Assembly (NCBI RefSeq): GCF_020297485.1
Contig: NZ_JAIWZC010000001.1
Coordinates: forward strand, 4,960,001-5,024,000
Length of the DNA: 64,000 nt
Direction: 5' to 3'
DNA from: Enterocloster clostridioformis
GTDB lineage: Bacteria > Bacillota > Clostridia > Lachnospirales > Lachnospiraceae
Shown: in pieces, positions 54,756-64,000 of the stretch
Layout of the letters: each line of letters begins with the position of its first letter
How positions within the stretch are numbered: position 1 is the first letter of the stretch
The notes under the pieces: generated by a model
Seen by the model: the letters and a program-made list of their open reading frames with translations, nothing else
Told to the model about the DNA's origin: nothing
Databases searched by the model: none
Made by a program: the position numbers and the translations under genes

Positions 54756-56162
54756 TTAAAGCTTCCGGCGCTTCAGCCAGATTACAAAGCCTGCAGCCAG
54801 GAAAATGACCGGAATCACAATAATGAACAGCGCGCTCCACAGTCCGGCGGATGTTACCATATTATAGGTAATATCCAGGCTTTTGCCGGGGATGGACAGG
54901 GGCGTTACTCCGGGCAGTCCATTGGTCGCGGCGTTCATGAACAAAGTCAGGTTGGTGATGCTGGGGAAACGTGACAGAATGGAATCATCAATCATGCTTG
55001 GCGCCGTGATAACGGTAAGCATGGAGGATGTGCCCTCTTCCTCGTTTACAGTTTCCGTGGCCACAGCTCCCAGCACATAGGCCCCCTGCGTCTTCTCCTG
55101 TGTGAGAGGGTCCGCCAGAAACGCGGAATCAGAGGTGGTAAGGAAGGGCTGGATCGTAATGTGCTCCGATGGATTTTCCTGTATGGTCATTCCGGCGGGC
55201 TGGACCAGAAGGGCTGCCGCGGAGGAGTCGATTCCTGAGAGAAGGCTGCTGGCAAAGTCGTAATCCGGAATAACATTAAAGGGATTATTGTTGTAGAAAT
55301 GCTGGGGAGCCGGGTCAGCCACAAATCCATTTTTCAGGTCCATTCCGTACTGGGAAATGAAATCGGTCAGATTGGCCAGGGTATCCTGGGTACAGCCTGC
55401 AAGGAGCAGCATGCGGCCGCCGTTTTTCAGGTAATCAGTCAGCATTTCTTTTTCATCCGCGGAGATATCCCTGGCAGGGGCATTCATGATGAGAAGGCTG
55501 CAGTCCTGGGGAATGGCTCCCTGGGTGAGCAGATTCAGTTCGGTTACATTCATGCCGGATTTATCCATGGCATCTGCTGCGGCTGATGCGAGGGCAGCCT
55601 CGCCGTGTCCGGTCAGAGTATATACAGCAGCAGCCGTATCGCTTGTGACATAGCGGATGGCGCTGGTAATCTGTCCTTCTCCGTCAAAGGCTGTTTCCTT
55701 GATTTGCCCGTACTGGTAGTAAACCATGGGGTCAAACTGGATTATATCGTCAAATGAAATGGTAGTCTTTTTTCCGGTGGACTCACAGGATACAATCAGG
55801 TTGCCGGGTTCTGTGTCCAGTAAGGCAAGTACGTCCGGGTGAAGCACTGGGTCATTGGCTTCCACCGAAATATGCGGAGAAAGGTCTTTATACAGATTTA
55901 CAAAGGATGGTATCCTTTCATCCACGGAGTTGGGATCAGCTACGATGTGTATGGTAACGTCTCTGTCCAGCTGTGCGAGAATGTCCCGGGTTGTATCACC
56001 CAGGGTAAGGATTTTGCTGGAACTTAAGTCGTGTTTCAGGTATTTGGCAGGAAGCTTTCCCACTATCAGGTTGAGTACAATGACAGCGGCAATGACCACA
56101 AGGGTGAACAGTGCCATATAGCTGCCTTTTTTAAATTTTCTGGTCATATGATTCAACTCCAT
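54756..56162 (-). CDS. GldG-like ABC auxiliary membrane protein
   Basis: 468 residues. A basic N terminus and membrane helix (about 14-34) lead to an extracytoplasmic GldG/ABC-auxiliary domain (DLSSSKILTLGDTTRDIL), with a C-terminal membrane helix (about 438-460) ending KRRKL. Related proteins accompany GldA/GldF in gliding bacteria, but the family is common in non-gliding Firmicutes. It overlaps the permease gene by ten bases. Confidence 0.85.
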   Translation of the reverse strand: MELNHMTRKFKKGSYMALFTLVVIAAVIVLNLIVGKLPAKYLKHDLSSSKILTLGDTTRDILAQLDRDVTIHIVADPNSVDERIPSFVNLYKDLSPHISVEANDPVLHPDVLALLDTEPGNLIVSCESTGKKTTISFDDIIQFDPMVYYQYGQIKETAFDGEGQITSAIRYVTSDTAAAVYTLTGHGEAALASAAADAMDKSGMNVTELNLLTQGAIPQDCSLLIMNAPARDISADEKEMLTDYLKNGGRMLLLAGCTQDTLANLTDFISQYGMDLKNGFVADPAPQHFYNNNPFNVIPDYDFASSLLSGIDSSAAALLVQPAGMTIQENPSEHITIQPFLTTSDSAFLADPLTQEKTQGAYVLGAVATETVNEEEGTSSMLTVITAPSMIDDSILSRFPSITNLTLFMNAATNGLPGVTPLSIPGKSLDITYNMVTSAGLWSALFIIVIPVIFLAAGFVIWLKRRKL

Positions 56163-57019
56163 CTTCTTTTCTCGATTGACTGAACAGTCAGGAACAGCAA
56201 TATACCGGCCACACTCAGATAATAGACAAGACCGTTGACATCCAGCATATGGCTGCTGACAATGCCGTCAAATACGTCTGTCAGGACGATTTTTCCCAGA
56301 AGTCCGGTCAGGGCCCGTTCAAACATGCTCTGCTTCACCAAAAAGATTCCTATAAGGACTGCTGCCCCGGCTGCTTCCAGTCCAAGGGAAAAGGGAATAT
56401 GGCCGGTCAGCCGGTATATGATAAAACACACAAGGGTCCACAGAATGAGAAAACCGGCCAGCGAACCTGCTGCGGTAACCGGTATAAAGTTTAAAAGCCC
56501 TGGCCAGAGGATGCTGAGCAGCAGTATGCCGAAGGTCCCTGCAGCGGCTATGAGCTGGCTTTCCGTGAGGGAAGAGATGAAAAGCCCAATGGCAATGTAG
56601 ACACATCCCAAAAGGAAGAAGGCCAGTATGGATGCATAGTCCTCTGTCAGATAGGCGGTCCCGGCGCTTCGGATGATGAGGGGGCAAAGGCAGGCGATGG
56701 ACATGGGGACGGCGAAAACAGTGACCATGGAAAGAAATTTTCCCATGACAATACCCCATACGGATACGGGGGAGGTCAGCAGCAGCTGGTCGGTCCGTGC
56801 CCTGTGTTCGTCCGACATGCTCCGCATGGTCAGAATCGGCACCGCAATCATAAGTATCATCAGGATGGAATTAAGTGTATAGGAAAAATAGGGGTAACCG
56901 TTAATCATATTGTAGACCATGAAATAAATGCCCATGAACATGGTCATGAAAGCAATAAAAACATAGCCTGTCATGGAGCAGAAATAGGATTTCAGCTCCC
57001 GCTTATAGATAGCTCTCAT
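56153..57019 (-). CDS. ABC-2 type permease (GldF-like)
   Basis: 288 residues with six membrane helices and the ABC-2 architecture (RELKSYFCSMTGYVFIAFMT at the N terminus, then RTDQLLLTSPVSVWGIVMGK). It forms the membrane channel with the ATPase at 57016, whose gene it overlaps by four bases. Confidence 0.9.
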   Translation of the reverse strand: MRAIYKRELKSYFCSMTGYVFIAFMTMFMGIYFMVYNMINGYPYFSYTLNSILMILMIAVPILTMRSMSDEHRARTDQLLLTSPVSVWGIVMGKFLSMVTVFAVPMSIACLCPLIIRSAGTAYLTEDYASILAFFLLGCVYIAIGLFISSLTESQLIAAAGTFGILLLSILWPGLLNFIPVTAAGSLAGFLILWTLVCFIIYRLTGHIPFSLGLEAAGAAVLIGIFLVKQSMFERALTGLLGKIVLTDVFDGIVSSHMLDVNGLVYYLSVAGILLFLTVQSIEKRRWS

Positions 57020-58062
57020 TGGGAATCCTCCTCCTTTGATTGGTCTGTGGGGTCTGTGCCACCGCTGTCCTCCCGGGATTTTGGGGAGTCCTCTGTCAGC
57101 TCCAGAAATATTTCCTCAAGGGATGCCTTGGAGGGAGCCATGGACAGGATGGGAAGGCGGTGATTGGCTAAGGCGTAAAAAATGGTTTCGCGGATATCTG
57201 TTTCCTGGTCGGGAGACTCGGCGCTGTCTGAATCAATGGTATCTCCGCCCCCGCCAAACTGCAGATTCGCAACACAGGTGCCATCCTCGCTGCCAGCCTC
57301 CATACGCTCTATGGACAGTCCATGAATTTCCTCCAGCACAGGCCTCAGTGCCTCCGCACTGCCTTTTACCGTCAGCTCCAGGCCTGCGGCGCCTTTTAAC
57401 CGCTGTTCCAGGTTTTCAGGAGTATCGCTGGCAATCAGCTTTCCGTGGGCAATGATCATGATATGGTCGCAAACAGCACTTACCTCGGACAGGATGTGGG
57501 AACTCAGGATGACGGTGTGTTGTTTGCCCAGACCTCTTATCATATCCCGTATCTCAATGATTTGTTTGGGGTCCAGTCCAACGGTAGGCTCATCCAGGAT
57601 GATGACAGAGGGCTTTCCCAAAACGGCCTGGGCCATGCCCACCCGCTGCCGGTAGCCCTTGGACAGGTTTCGGATCAGCCGTTTCCTGACATCCGTGATT
57701 TTAACCAGGTCCATGACCTCCTGTATGGCGTCCATACGCCCTGGTTTCGGCAGTTTTTTAATACAGGCCGCAAACTCCAGGTATTCGTCCACGGTCATGT
57801 CCATATACAGAGGCGGAATCTCCGGCAGATACCCGATGCGTTTTTTTGCGGCTTCCGGCTCCTCCAGTATGTCGTGGCCGTCTATGATGACCTGGCCCTC
57901 TGTGGCGCCCAGATAACCGGTCATGATGTTCATGGTAGTGGACTTCCCGGCGCCGTTAGGGCCCAGGAAACCGTATATCTGGCCGTCTTCCACCCGGAAA
58001 CTTAAATGGTCCACTGCCAGATGGCCGCCGTAATCTTTCACAAGATTTTTAACTTCAATCAC
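57016..58062 (-). CDS. ABC transporter ATP-binding protein (GldA-like)
   Basis: 348 residues. Walker A GPNGAGKS (34-41), signature LSKGYRQR (near 134) and Walker B IILDEPTVGLD (near 155) define the ATPase. The C-terminal 110 residues carry an acidic, Ser-rich stretch (SPDQETD; EDSQ end) not needed for ATP binding. First gene of the operon. Confidence 0.93.
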   Translation of the reverse strand: MIEVKNLVKDYGGHLAVDHLSFRVEDGQIYGFLGPNGAGKSTTMNIMTGYLGATEGQVIIDGHDILEEPEAAKKRIGYLPEIPPLYMDMTVDEYLEFAACIKKLPKPGRMDAIQEVMDLVKITDVRKRLIRNLSKGYRQRVGMAQAVLGKPSVIILDEPTVGLDPKQIIEIRDMIRGLGKQHTVILSSHILSEVSAVCDHIMIIAHGKLIASDTPENLEQRLKGAAGLELTVKGSAEALRPVLEEIHGLSIERMEAGSEDGTCVANLQFGGGGDTIDSDSAESPDQETDIRETIFYALANHRLPILSMAPSKASLEEIFLELTEDSPKSREDSGGTDPTDQSKEEDSQ

Positions 58063-58333
58063 TGAATGTGTCCTCCTGTCAGTTTTTTATAATATACTCA
58101 CTAAACAGTTTTAAAATTAAAATGTGATAAAAATGTGTTTAAATTATAATCTTTTTATAACAATTGTTTTTAAATTTGCATAATAACGCATAGAACCGCA
58201 AAATGTTGCACTGATTTTTGCGAGAAAAAGTATTGCCCTGTATGGATGGAATTGGTATAATAAAGGGCAGTTGGTAAAAAAATAACATCTATGATGCGTG
58301 GGCCCCTTTGGGGGCACCGGAATGGAGGGAACT
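58063..58333. other. Divergent intergenic region before transketolase
   Basis: AT-rich and non-coding. A promoter for transketolase lies at 58233-58261. The part next to the ABC gene holds AT-rich boxes but no clear consensus promoter. Confidence 0.5.
58233..58261 (+). promoter_or_regulatory. Promoter of transketolase
   Basis: TTGCCC (58233-58238), 17 bp, perfect TATAAT (58256-58261). Confidence 0.65.
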
Positions 58334-60316
58334 ATGAATCAGATTGATACCATGTCAGTCAATGCAATCCGCGTTCTGGCAGCAGATGCTGTACAGAAAG
58401 CCAAATCAGGCCACCCAGGACTTCCTTTGGGAGCCGCAGCCATGTCCTTTGAGCTGTGGGCAAAACATATGAACCATAATCCTAAGAATCCAGGATGGGA
58501 GAACAGGGATCGTTTCATTCTTTCAGGAGGCCATGGCTCCACACTGCTGTATTCCCTGCTTCATCTTTTCGGCTACGGCCTTACAAAAGAGGATATGATG
58601 AATTTCCGTCAGATGGATTCCCTGACACCGGGACATCCGGAGTATGGCCATACAGTAGGCGTTGAGGCCACCACAGGCCCGCTGGGCGCAGGCATGGGCA
58701 TGGCAGTTGGCATGGCCATGGCAGAGTCCCATCTGGCTGCTGTGTTCAACAAGGACGGATATCCTGTTGTTGATCATTTTACCTACGTGCTGGGCGGCGA
58801 CGGCTGTATGATGGAGGGCATTTCCTCTGAGGCATTCTCACTGGCAGGCACCCTGGGACTTGGCAAGCTTATTGTATTTTATGATTCCAACCGTATTTCC
58901 ATCGAGGGAAGCACGGATATCGCATTTACAGAGGACGTACAGAAGCGCATGGAAGCCTTCGGATTCCAGCTGATTACCGTTGAGAACGGAAATGATCTGG
59001 ATGCCATCGGCAAGGCAATCGAGGAGGCAAAGGCAGATACCACACGTCCATCCTTCATCACCGTAAAGACCCAGATTGGCTACGGCTGCCCCGCAAAGCA
59101 GGGCAAGGCCAGCGCTCACGGCGAGCCTCTGGGGGATGACAATGTAAAAGCCATGAAGGAATTCCTGAACTGGCCGTCCATGGAGCCTTTCTATGTACCG
59201 GATGAGGTATATGCCAATTATAAGGCATACGCTGAGAGAGGCGCTGAGACAGAGGAAAAATGGAACGCATTATTTGCGGAATACTGCGGGAAATATCCGG
59301 AGATGAAGGAATTATGGGATAAATTCTATAATCCGAATCTGGCTAATGATGTTTATGACAGTGAAGACTACTGGGCATTTGAGGACAAGCCGGATGCTAC
59401 CAGGAGCCTGTCCGGCAAGCAGCTTCAGAAGCTTAAGAACCTGATGCCGAACCTGATTGGAGGAGCGGCAGACCTGGCTCCGTCCACCAAGACCTACATG
59501 GCTGACATGGGCGATTTCTCCAAGGATAACTATGCCGGACGCAACCTGCATTTCGGTGTCCGCGAGCTGGCCATGTCCGCTATTGGAAATGGTCTCATGC
59601 TTCACGGCGGCCTGCGGGCATTCGTGTCCACCTTCTTTGTGTTCAGCGATTATACAAAGCCAATGGCAAGGCTGTCCGCTCTTATGGGCGTGCCCCTTAC
59701 CTATGTATTTACCCATGACAGCATCGGCGTGGGAGAGGACGGACCTACCCATGAGCCCATCGAGCAGCTGGCCATGCTGCGCGCCATGCCTAACTTCCAT
59801 GTATACCGCCCGGCGGATGCCACGGAGACAGCTGCTGCATGGTACAGCGCCGTATCTTCCAAAAAGACTCCTACGGCCCTGGTACTCACAAGACAGAACC
59901 TGCCGCAGCTGGCCGGATCCAGCAAGGAGGCATTAAAGGGAGCCTACATCCTGGAGGATTCCGCGAAGGAAGTTCCGGATGCCATCATCATTGCCACTGG
60001 TTCCGAGGTGGAGCTGGCAGTAGGTGCAAAGGCCGAACTGGCAAAAGAGGGTGTGGATGTGCGCGTCGTCAGCATGCCGAGCATGGACGTGTTCGAGGAG
60101 CAGCCTGAGGATTACAAGGAGAAGGTCCTTCCAAAGGCAGTGCGTAAGAGAGTGGCAGTAGAGGCGCTGGGCGATTTCGGATGGGGCAGGTATGTGGGCC
60201 TTGACGGAACCACCGTCACCATGAAGGGATTTGGCGCCAGTGCGCCGGCAGGACAGCTCTTTAAGAAATTCGGATTTACGGTTGAGAACGTTGTGGCAGC
60301 CGTGAAGTCACTTTAG
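58334..60316 (+). CDS. tkt: Transketolase
   Basis: 660 residues from ATG 58334, set by GGAGGG; an in-frame ATG at 58298 lies too far upstream of it. Thiamine diphosphate and substrate motifs include HPGLPLGAA (about 26), GDGCMMEGISSEA (near 155) and the transketolase signature HDSIGVGEDGPTHEPIEQLA (near 464). It moves two-carbon units between pentose and hexose phosphates. As a full-length single polypeptide it is not the split form. Monocistronic. Confidence 0.96.
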   Translation: MNQIDTMSVNAIRVLAADAVQKAKSGHPGLPLGAAAMSFELWAKHMNHNPKNPGWENRDRFILSGGHGSTLLYSLLHLFGYGLTKEDMMNFRQMDSLTPGHPEYGHTVGVEATTGPLGAGMGMAVGMAMAESHLAAVFNKDGYPVVDHFTYVLGGDGCMMEGISSEAFSLAGTLGLGKLIVFYDSNRISIEGSTDIAFTEDVQKRMEAFGFQLITVENGNDLDAIGKAIEEAKADTTRPSFITVKTQIGYGCPAKQGKASAHGEPLGDDNVKAMKEFLNWPSMEPFYVPDEVYANYKAYAERGAETEEKWNALFAEYCGKYPEMKELWDKFYNPNLANDVYDSEDYWAFEDKPDATRSLSGKQLQKLKNLMPNLIGGAADLAPSTKTYMADMGDFSKDNYAGRNLHFGVRELAMSAIGNGLMLHGGLRAFVSTFFVFSDYTKPMARLSALMGVPLTYVFTHDSIGVGEDGPTHEPIEQLAMLRAMPNFHVYRPADATETAAAWYSAVSSKKTPTALVLTRQNLPQLAGSSKEALKGAYILEDSAKEVPDAIIIATGSEVELAVGAKAELAKEGVDVRVVSMPSMDVFEEQPEDYKEKVLPKAVRKRVAVEALGDFGWGRYVGLDGTTVTMKGFGASAPAGQLFKKFGFTVENVVAAVKSL

Positions 60317-60349
60317 ACATAATACAAAGTGCATTGGAAGTTTAAACCG

Positions 60350-60786
60350 GCCCCATAGAATTTGATCACTGCCGGCACGAGATACCCGTGCTGCTTTCAG
60401 ACCCGTTCAGCGCTTCCGGTAAGGATGTGGCGGCATTTTCCTGCCGTACAGGCTCTGTCATACTGATTGGCATTTACAGCCGGGATTCCTTCCGGTCCCT
60501 CTATGATTCCACCACCTTCGGGGACAATGCATCCTATATGATTACCACTGATTCAGGGCTGATTCTCTCACGCGCCCATGTGAACAGGGAACAGGGGGAG
60601 ACCCTTAATCTGTTTACATATATCAGCGGCAGCGACCGTCAGGCGGTCCTGGACCTTAAGAGCCGGATTCGGAAGGGGAAGTGTGCCAGCGGAAGCATGA
60701 AGCTGCATTTTATCCGCCCTGATGCCCAAAAGGATATTGTGCTGTCCCTTAACGCTTATCTGATTGCGGAACAGGACATAACCTGA
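60350..60786 (+). pseudogene. Fragment of an extracytoplasmic sensor domain
   Basis: The frame encodes a sensor-like (Cache/PAS-like) segment with ASYMITTDSGLILSRAHVNR and ETLNLFTYI, as found before diguanylate cyclase or histidine kinase modules. There is no proper start and no membrane or output domain, so only a middle piece survives. It ends at TGA 60784-60786. Confidence 0.55.
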
Positions 60787-60789
60787 CCG

Positions 60790-60986
60790 ATGCGGTGAGA
60801 GCAGACCAGTCCAGTGTGTTCGGCGGCATGGTGATTCCCTCCGGTTTCACCTGTACCATTACCTATGAACCGGTGGAGGGAAACGCATATGGAGGAAAGG
60901 TGGAAATCAGTGACGTTCGTCTGCCAAACGGAGAGCCGGTGGACCCTGAAGCCTGGTATACGGTGAGGGCACGGACTATGAACTAA
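60790..60986 (+). pseudogene. Fragment of a 5'-nucleotidase C-terminal domain
   Basis: About 63 residues from near 60790 match the 5'-nucleotidase C-terminal domain (GGMVIPSGFTCTITYEP; GEPVDPEAWYTVRA). The catalytic metallophosphatase half is absent and the end is cut short. Confidence 0.65.
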
Positions 60987-61005
60987 ATATGGCAAAGGCA
61001 TAGAG

Positions 61006-61048
61006 AAATGCCCTGGAGATGGAAAATCCGTATCTCCGGGGCATTTTT
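61006..61048. terminator. Terminator between the remnants and argG
   Basis: AAATGCCCTGGAGAT with ATCTCCGGGGCATTT (one mismatch), followed by TTT. Confidence 0.7.
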
Positions 61049-61144
61049 TAAAAGCGTATTATACTCATGCATCACTGCTTATGTATCATTTATCATTTGC
61101 TATATAATGTTACTCATTATTTACCGTCTTGGTTCCCGTCCTCT

Positions 61145-62377
61145 TTACTGTCCCTTCCTGGCAGATTCCACCTCAGCCATCTTCATGGCCCTTACCTTAA
61201 GGGGCAGTCCGAACAGGGTGATGAAGCCGTCTGCGTCATGATGGTCGTACAGGTCGCCTGTGGTGAAGGAAGCCAGGGACTCGCTGTATAAGGAATATGG
61301 GGATGTGGTTCCGGCCTTGATGATATTGCCCTTGTACAGTTTGAATTTCACTTCGCCTGTCACATATTCCTGGGTGGACTCAACAAATGCCTGGACAGCC
61401 TCGCGCAGAGGGGTAAACCACTTGCCCTCATATACAATCTGGGCCAACTTATCAGCCATGGTCTTTTTGGTCTCCATGGTGGCGCGGTCTAATACCAGCT
61501 CCTCTAACTGCTGATGGGCTTCCATGAGAATGGTTCCGCCTGGTGTCTCATACACGCCGCGTGACTTCATGCCTACCACACGGTTTTCCACGATGTCCAC
61601 AATGCCGATGCCGTGTTTTCCGCCCAGCTCATTTAACTTGCGGATAATATCGGAAACCTTCATCTTCTGTCCGTTTACGCTGGTGGGAACGCCTTTTTCA
61701 AAGGTCATGGTCACATACTCGCCCTCGTCTGGTGCCTTTTCAGGAGTCACGCCAAGTACAAGCAGGTGCTCATAGTTGGGCTCCTGTGACGGATCTTCTA
61801 ACTCCAGTCCCTCGTGGCTGATGTGCCATAAGTTCCTGTCACGGCTGTAGCTGCTGTCTGCGGAGAAGGGAAGGTCAATGCCGTGCTGCTTGCAGTATTC
61901 AATCTCATCCTCGCGGGACTGCATGGTCCATACATCGGTCATACGCCAGGGAGCGATGATTTTGATATCCGGGGCCAGGGCCTTGATGCCCAGTTCAAAA
62001 CGAATCTGGTCATTGCCCTTGCCGGTAGCGCCGTGGCAGATGGCTGAGGCGCCTTCTTTACGTGCAATCTCAACCAGTCTCTTGGCAATGGCAGGACGGG
62101 CCATGGAGGTGCCTAAGAGGTATTTATTTTCATATACTGCATTTGCCTTTACACAGGGCATGATGTAATTGTCGCAGAAATCATCCACTAAATCTTCAAT
62201 ATATAATTTGGAAGCACCGGATAATTTGGCTCTCTCGTCCAGGCCGTCTAATTCGCTGCCCTGGCCGCAGTCGATGCAGCAGCAGATGACTTCATAGCCA
62301 AAATGCTCCTTTAACCACGGAATGATTGCGGTGGTATCCAGTCCGCCGGAATAAGCTAAAACTACTTTTTCTTTCAT
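61145..62377 (-). CDS. argG: Argininosuccinate synthase
   Basis: 410 residues from ATG 62377, set by AGGAGG; an in-frame ATG at 62419 is rejected because the promoter overlaps it. The ATP pyrophosphatase P-loop AYSGGLDT is at residues 8-15, and [10 protein letters not shown] is a further conserved motif. It joins citrulline and aspartate with ATP. Divergent from argC, under a shared control region. Confidence 0.96.
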   Translation of the reverse strand: MKEKVVLAYSGGLDTTAIIPWLKEHFGYEVICCCIDCGQGSELDGLDERAKLSGASKLYIEDLVDDFCDNYIMPCVKANAVYENKYLLGTSMARPAIAKRLVEIARKEGASAICHGATGKGNDQIRFELGIKALAPDIKIIAPWRMTDVWTMQSREDEIEYCKQHGIDLPFSADSSYSRDRNLWHISHEGLELEDPSQEPNYEHLLVLGVTPEKAPDEGEYVTMTFEKGVPTSVNGQKMKVSDIIRKLNELGGKHGIGIVDIVENRVVGMKSRGVYETPGGTILMEAHQQLEELVLDRATMETKKTMADKLAQIVYEGKWFTPLREAVQAFVESTQEYVTGEVKFKLYKGNIIKAGTTSPYSLYSESLASFTTGDLYDHHDADGFITLFGLPLKVRAMKMAEVESARKGQ

Positions 62378-62414
62378 ATTAATATCCTCCTGAGATTGCT
62401 GTACTGTTTGAACT

Positions 62415-62449
62415 TTCATAAATATACAACATTATGTGATAAAATGCAA
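62415..62449 (-). promoter_or_regulatory. argG promoter with ARG-box-like site
   Basis: Minus strand: TTGCAT (62449-62444), 17 bp, TATATT (62426-62421). The 14-mer TGTATATTTATGAA (62428-62415) covers the -10 box. Confidence 0.65.
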
Positions 62450-62475
62450 GTGCTAAATATAATTTTTAAAATATG

Positions 62476-62510
62476 TTGCATATTATGCATTTGTAATGTA
62501 TAATTATGAA
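62476..62510 (+). promoter_or_regulatory. argC promoter with two ARG-box-like sites
   Basis: TTGCAT (62476-62481), 17 bp, TATAAT (62499-62504). TGCATATTATGCAT (62477-62490) covers the -35 box and TGTATAATTATGAA (62497-62510) the -10 box; the latter differs from the argG site by one base. Confidence 0.65.
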
Positions 62511-62623
62511 ATCCGAAGGATGACCAGGAAATAGGGTCCGTGGAAATGCTTCTTTTCATTTAAAGAAAAACTGACTATAATGAAGGCAGCAGCCAATATT
62601 TATAAATATAAGGAGATACGGAT

Positions 62624-63664
62624 ATGATTAAGGCAGGTATTATCGGTTCCACAGGATATGCGGGAGGAGAGCTGGCAAGGCTCCTGCTCCAGAGGGATGA
62701 CATAGAGATTAAATGGTATGGTTCCAGAAGCTACATAGACCAGAAATATGCATCTATCTACCACAACATGTTCCGAATCGTGGACGACGCGTGTATGGAT
62801 GATAATATGAAGGAGCTGGCAGACCAGGTGGACGTGGTGTTCACCGCAACCCCTCAGGGCCTGTGCGCATCCCTGGTGGACGAGGACGTATTGTCTAAGG
62901 TAAAGGTCATTGATTTAAGCGCTGATTTCCGTATTAAGGATGTGTCTGTTTATGAGAAATGGTATAAGCTGCCCCATGTATCCCCCCGGTTCATCGGTGA
63001 AGCCGTGTACGGGCTGCCCGAAATCAACCGGGAAAAGGTGAAGAGGGCCAGGCTCATTGCCAATCCGGGATGTTTCCCCACCTGCTCCTTTCTGTCCACG
63101 TATCCCCTGGTAAAGGAAGGGCTCATTGACCCTAATACCATCATCATTGATGCCAAGTCCGGCACATCCGGCGCAGGCAGGGGAAGCAAGGTGGACAGTC
63201 TGTACTGTGAGGTCAATGAGAACATTAAGGCTTACGGAGTGGCCTCCCACAGACATACGCCGGAGATAGAGGAGCAGCTGTCCTGCGCGGCAGGAAAGCC
63301 GGTAACCATCAGCTTCACCCCTCATCTGGTGCCAATGAACCGGGGAATCCTGGTGACGGCCTATGCATCCCTTACAAAGAAAGTGTCCTACGAGGAGGTA
63401 AAGGCTGTATACGACAAGTATTATAGGGACGAATATTTTGTGCGCGTCCTGGAAAAGGATGTGGTGCCCCAGACCCGGTGGGTGGAGGGCAGCAATTTTG
63501 CAGATGTGAATTTCAAGATAGACACCAGAACCAACCGGGTGGTGATGATGGGAGCCATTGACAACATGGTCAAGGGAGCAGCAGGCCAGGCCATCCAGAA
63601 CATGAACCTGATGTTCGGACTGCCGGAGAATACGGGGCTGAAGCAGATTCCTATTTTCCCCTGA
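62624..63664 (+). CDS. argC: N-acetyl-gamma-glutamyl-phosphate reductase
   Basis: 346 residues. The NADP-binding N terminus (GIIGSTGYAGGEL) is followed by the catalytic Cys150 in ANPGCFPT. It reduces N-acetylglutamyl phosphate to the semialdehyde, the third step of arginine synthesis. The 110-nt leader ends with AAGGAG. No argJ, argB or argD lies inside the window, but they may follow. Confidence 0.96.
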   Translation: MIKAGIIGSTGYAGGELARLLLQRDDIEIKWYGSRSYIDQKYASIYHNMFRIVDDACMDDNMKELADQVDVVFTATPQGLCASLVDEDVLSKVKVIDLSADFRIKDVSVYEKWYKLPHVSPRFIGEAVYGLPEINREKVKRARLIANPGCFPTCSFLSTYPLVKEGLIDPNTIIIDAKSGTSGAGRGSKVDSLYCEVNENIKAYGVASHRHTPEIEEQLSCAAGKPVTISFTPHLVPMNRGILVTAYASLTKKVSYEEVKAVYDKYYRDEYFVRVLEKDVVPQTRWVEGSNFADVNFKIDTRTNRVVMMGAIDNMVKGAAGQAIQNMNLMFGLPENTGLKQIPIFP

Positions 63665-63735
63665 TGGTTCAGGGTATTGGTTCAGATATACCCTCAAAAG
63701 GATAAAAGAGGGAAAAAGAAAGGAAACATGAGCTC

Positions 63736-64000
63736 ATGGCAGGTACGATGGATATCCTTATCCGCGAAATGACAATAGCGGATTACGACCAGGTTTACGG
63801 CCTGTGGACAGAAATCAAAGGCTTTGGAATCAGAAGCATTGACGATTCATGGGAGGGAGTGGAGCGGTTCCTCAGGAGGAATCCCACTACCAGCGTGGTG
63901 GCTGTCCAGAACGGTCATATAATAGGAAACATCCTCTGCGGCCATGACGGCAGGACCGGTTGCTTTTATCACGTGTGCGTGGCGCCGGGATACAGGAAAC
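63736..64000 (+). CDS. GNAT-family N-acetyltransferase (partial, runs off the window)
   Basis: The frame is open from ATG 63736 to the window end: 88 residues of a GNAT domain (ILIREMTIADYDQVYGLW at the start; FYHVCVAPGYRK at the acetyl-CoA pocket edge). It lies 71 bp after argC. An in-frame ATG at 63748 is an alternative start. The substrate is unknown. Confidence 0.8.
   Translation, partial: MAGTMDILIREMTIADYDQVYGLWTEIKGFGIRSIDDSWEGVERFLRRNPTTSVVAVQNGHIIGNILCGHDGRTGCFYHVCVAPGYRK

Noticed and set aside
1..64000. tRNA and rRNA genes
   Set aside because: I found no cloverleaf with a GGTTCGAATCC-type arm and no rRNA-like sequence. The motif-rich leader at 33329 is a T-box, not a tRNA.

Overview
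The window reads as chromosome of a gut-type Lachnospiraceae, most like the Enterocloster / Clostridium clostridioforme group. This is inference from moderately high GC content, Clostridia-type gene families, strong AGGAGG ribosome sites, a T-box leader and indirect Asn-tRNA synthesis. There are no rRNA or tRNA genes and no cas genes here.

Layout. 1-7159 is a mobile-element block. Two nearly identical IS66-family copies lie in the same orientation. The first runs off the left edge and its tnpC is split by a nested IS630-family element that appears to use programmed -1 frameshifting. A 41-codon membrane peptide with an oppositely directed promoter (a likely type I toxin-antitoxin module) lies between the copies. 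The second copy has cut off an M24 peptidase gene. 7240-9237 holds a CorA transporter, a perfect sigma-A promoter with no ORF behind it, and a broken alpha/beta hydrolase. 9238-16820 is the most coherent accessory system: a LevR-type sigma-54 activator, a sigma-54 promoter, a KDPG-aldolase-family enzyme, galactitol-type PTS IIA/IIB/IIC and an IlvD/Edd dehydratase. Together these suggest phosphotransferase uptake of a sugar acid that feeds an Entner-Doudoroff-like cleavage.

17036-22413 holds a DUF5714 protein and a large Lhr helicase. 22414-25947 is a leader plus a type I-C-like CRISPR array of 50 identical 33-bp repeats and 49 spacers, with no cas genes in the window. A 129-bp MITE with 10-bp target duplications sits between the array and rarA. 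Tails of two peptidase genes follow rarA, then a SIMPL protein, a MATE exporter, a rubredoxin/FMN-glutamate-synthase-like protein behind a Fur-family-like operator, and a ferritin-like di-iron protein.

33294-38420 is a T-box controlled operon: archaeal-type (probably non-discriminating) AspRS plus GatCAB, which together make Asn-tRNA(Asn). Next come an aspartate-type aminotransferase, an unknown membrane protein, an iron alcohol dehydrogenase, HflK/HflC, LysR and Lrp regulators, a D-amino-acid transaminase, ApbE, a GtrA-YfhO pair, ArgH, a Crp/Fnr regulator, a gliding-type ABC transporter operon (ATPase, permease, GldG-like, DUF4340), transketolase and two gene remnants. The window ends with divergent argG and argC, which share a mirror-image promoter/ARG-box region, and the start of a GNAT acetyltransferase.
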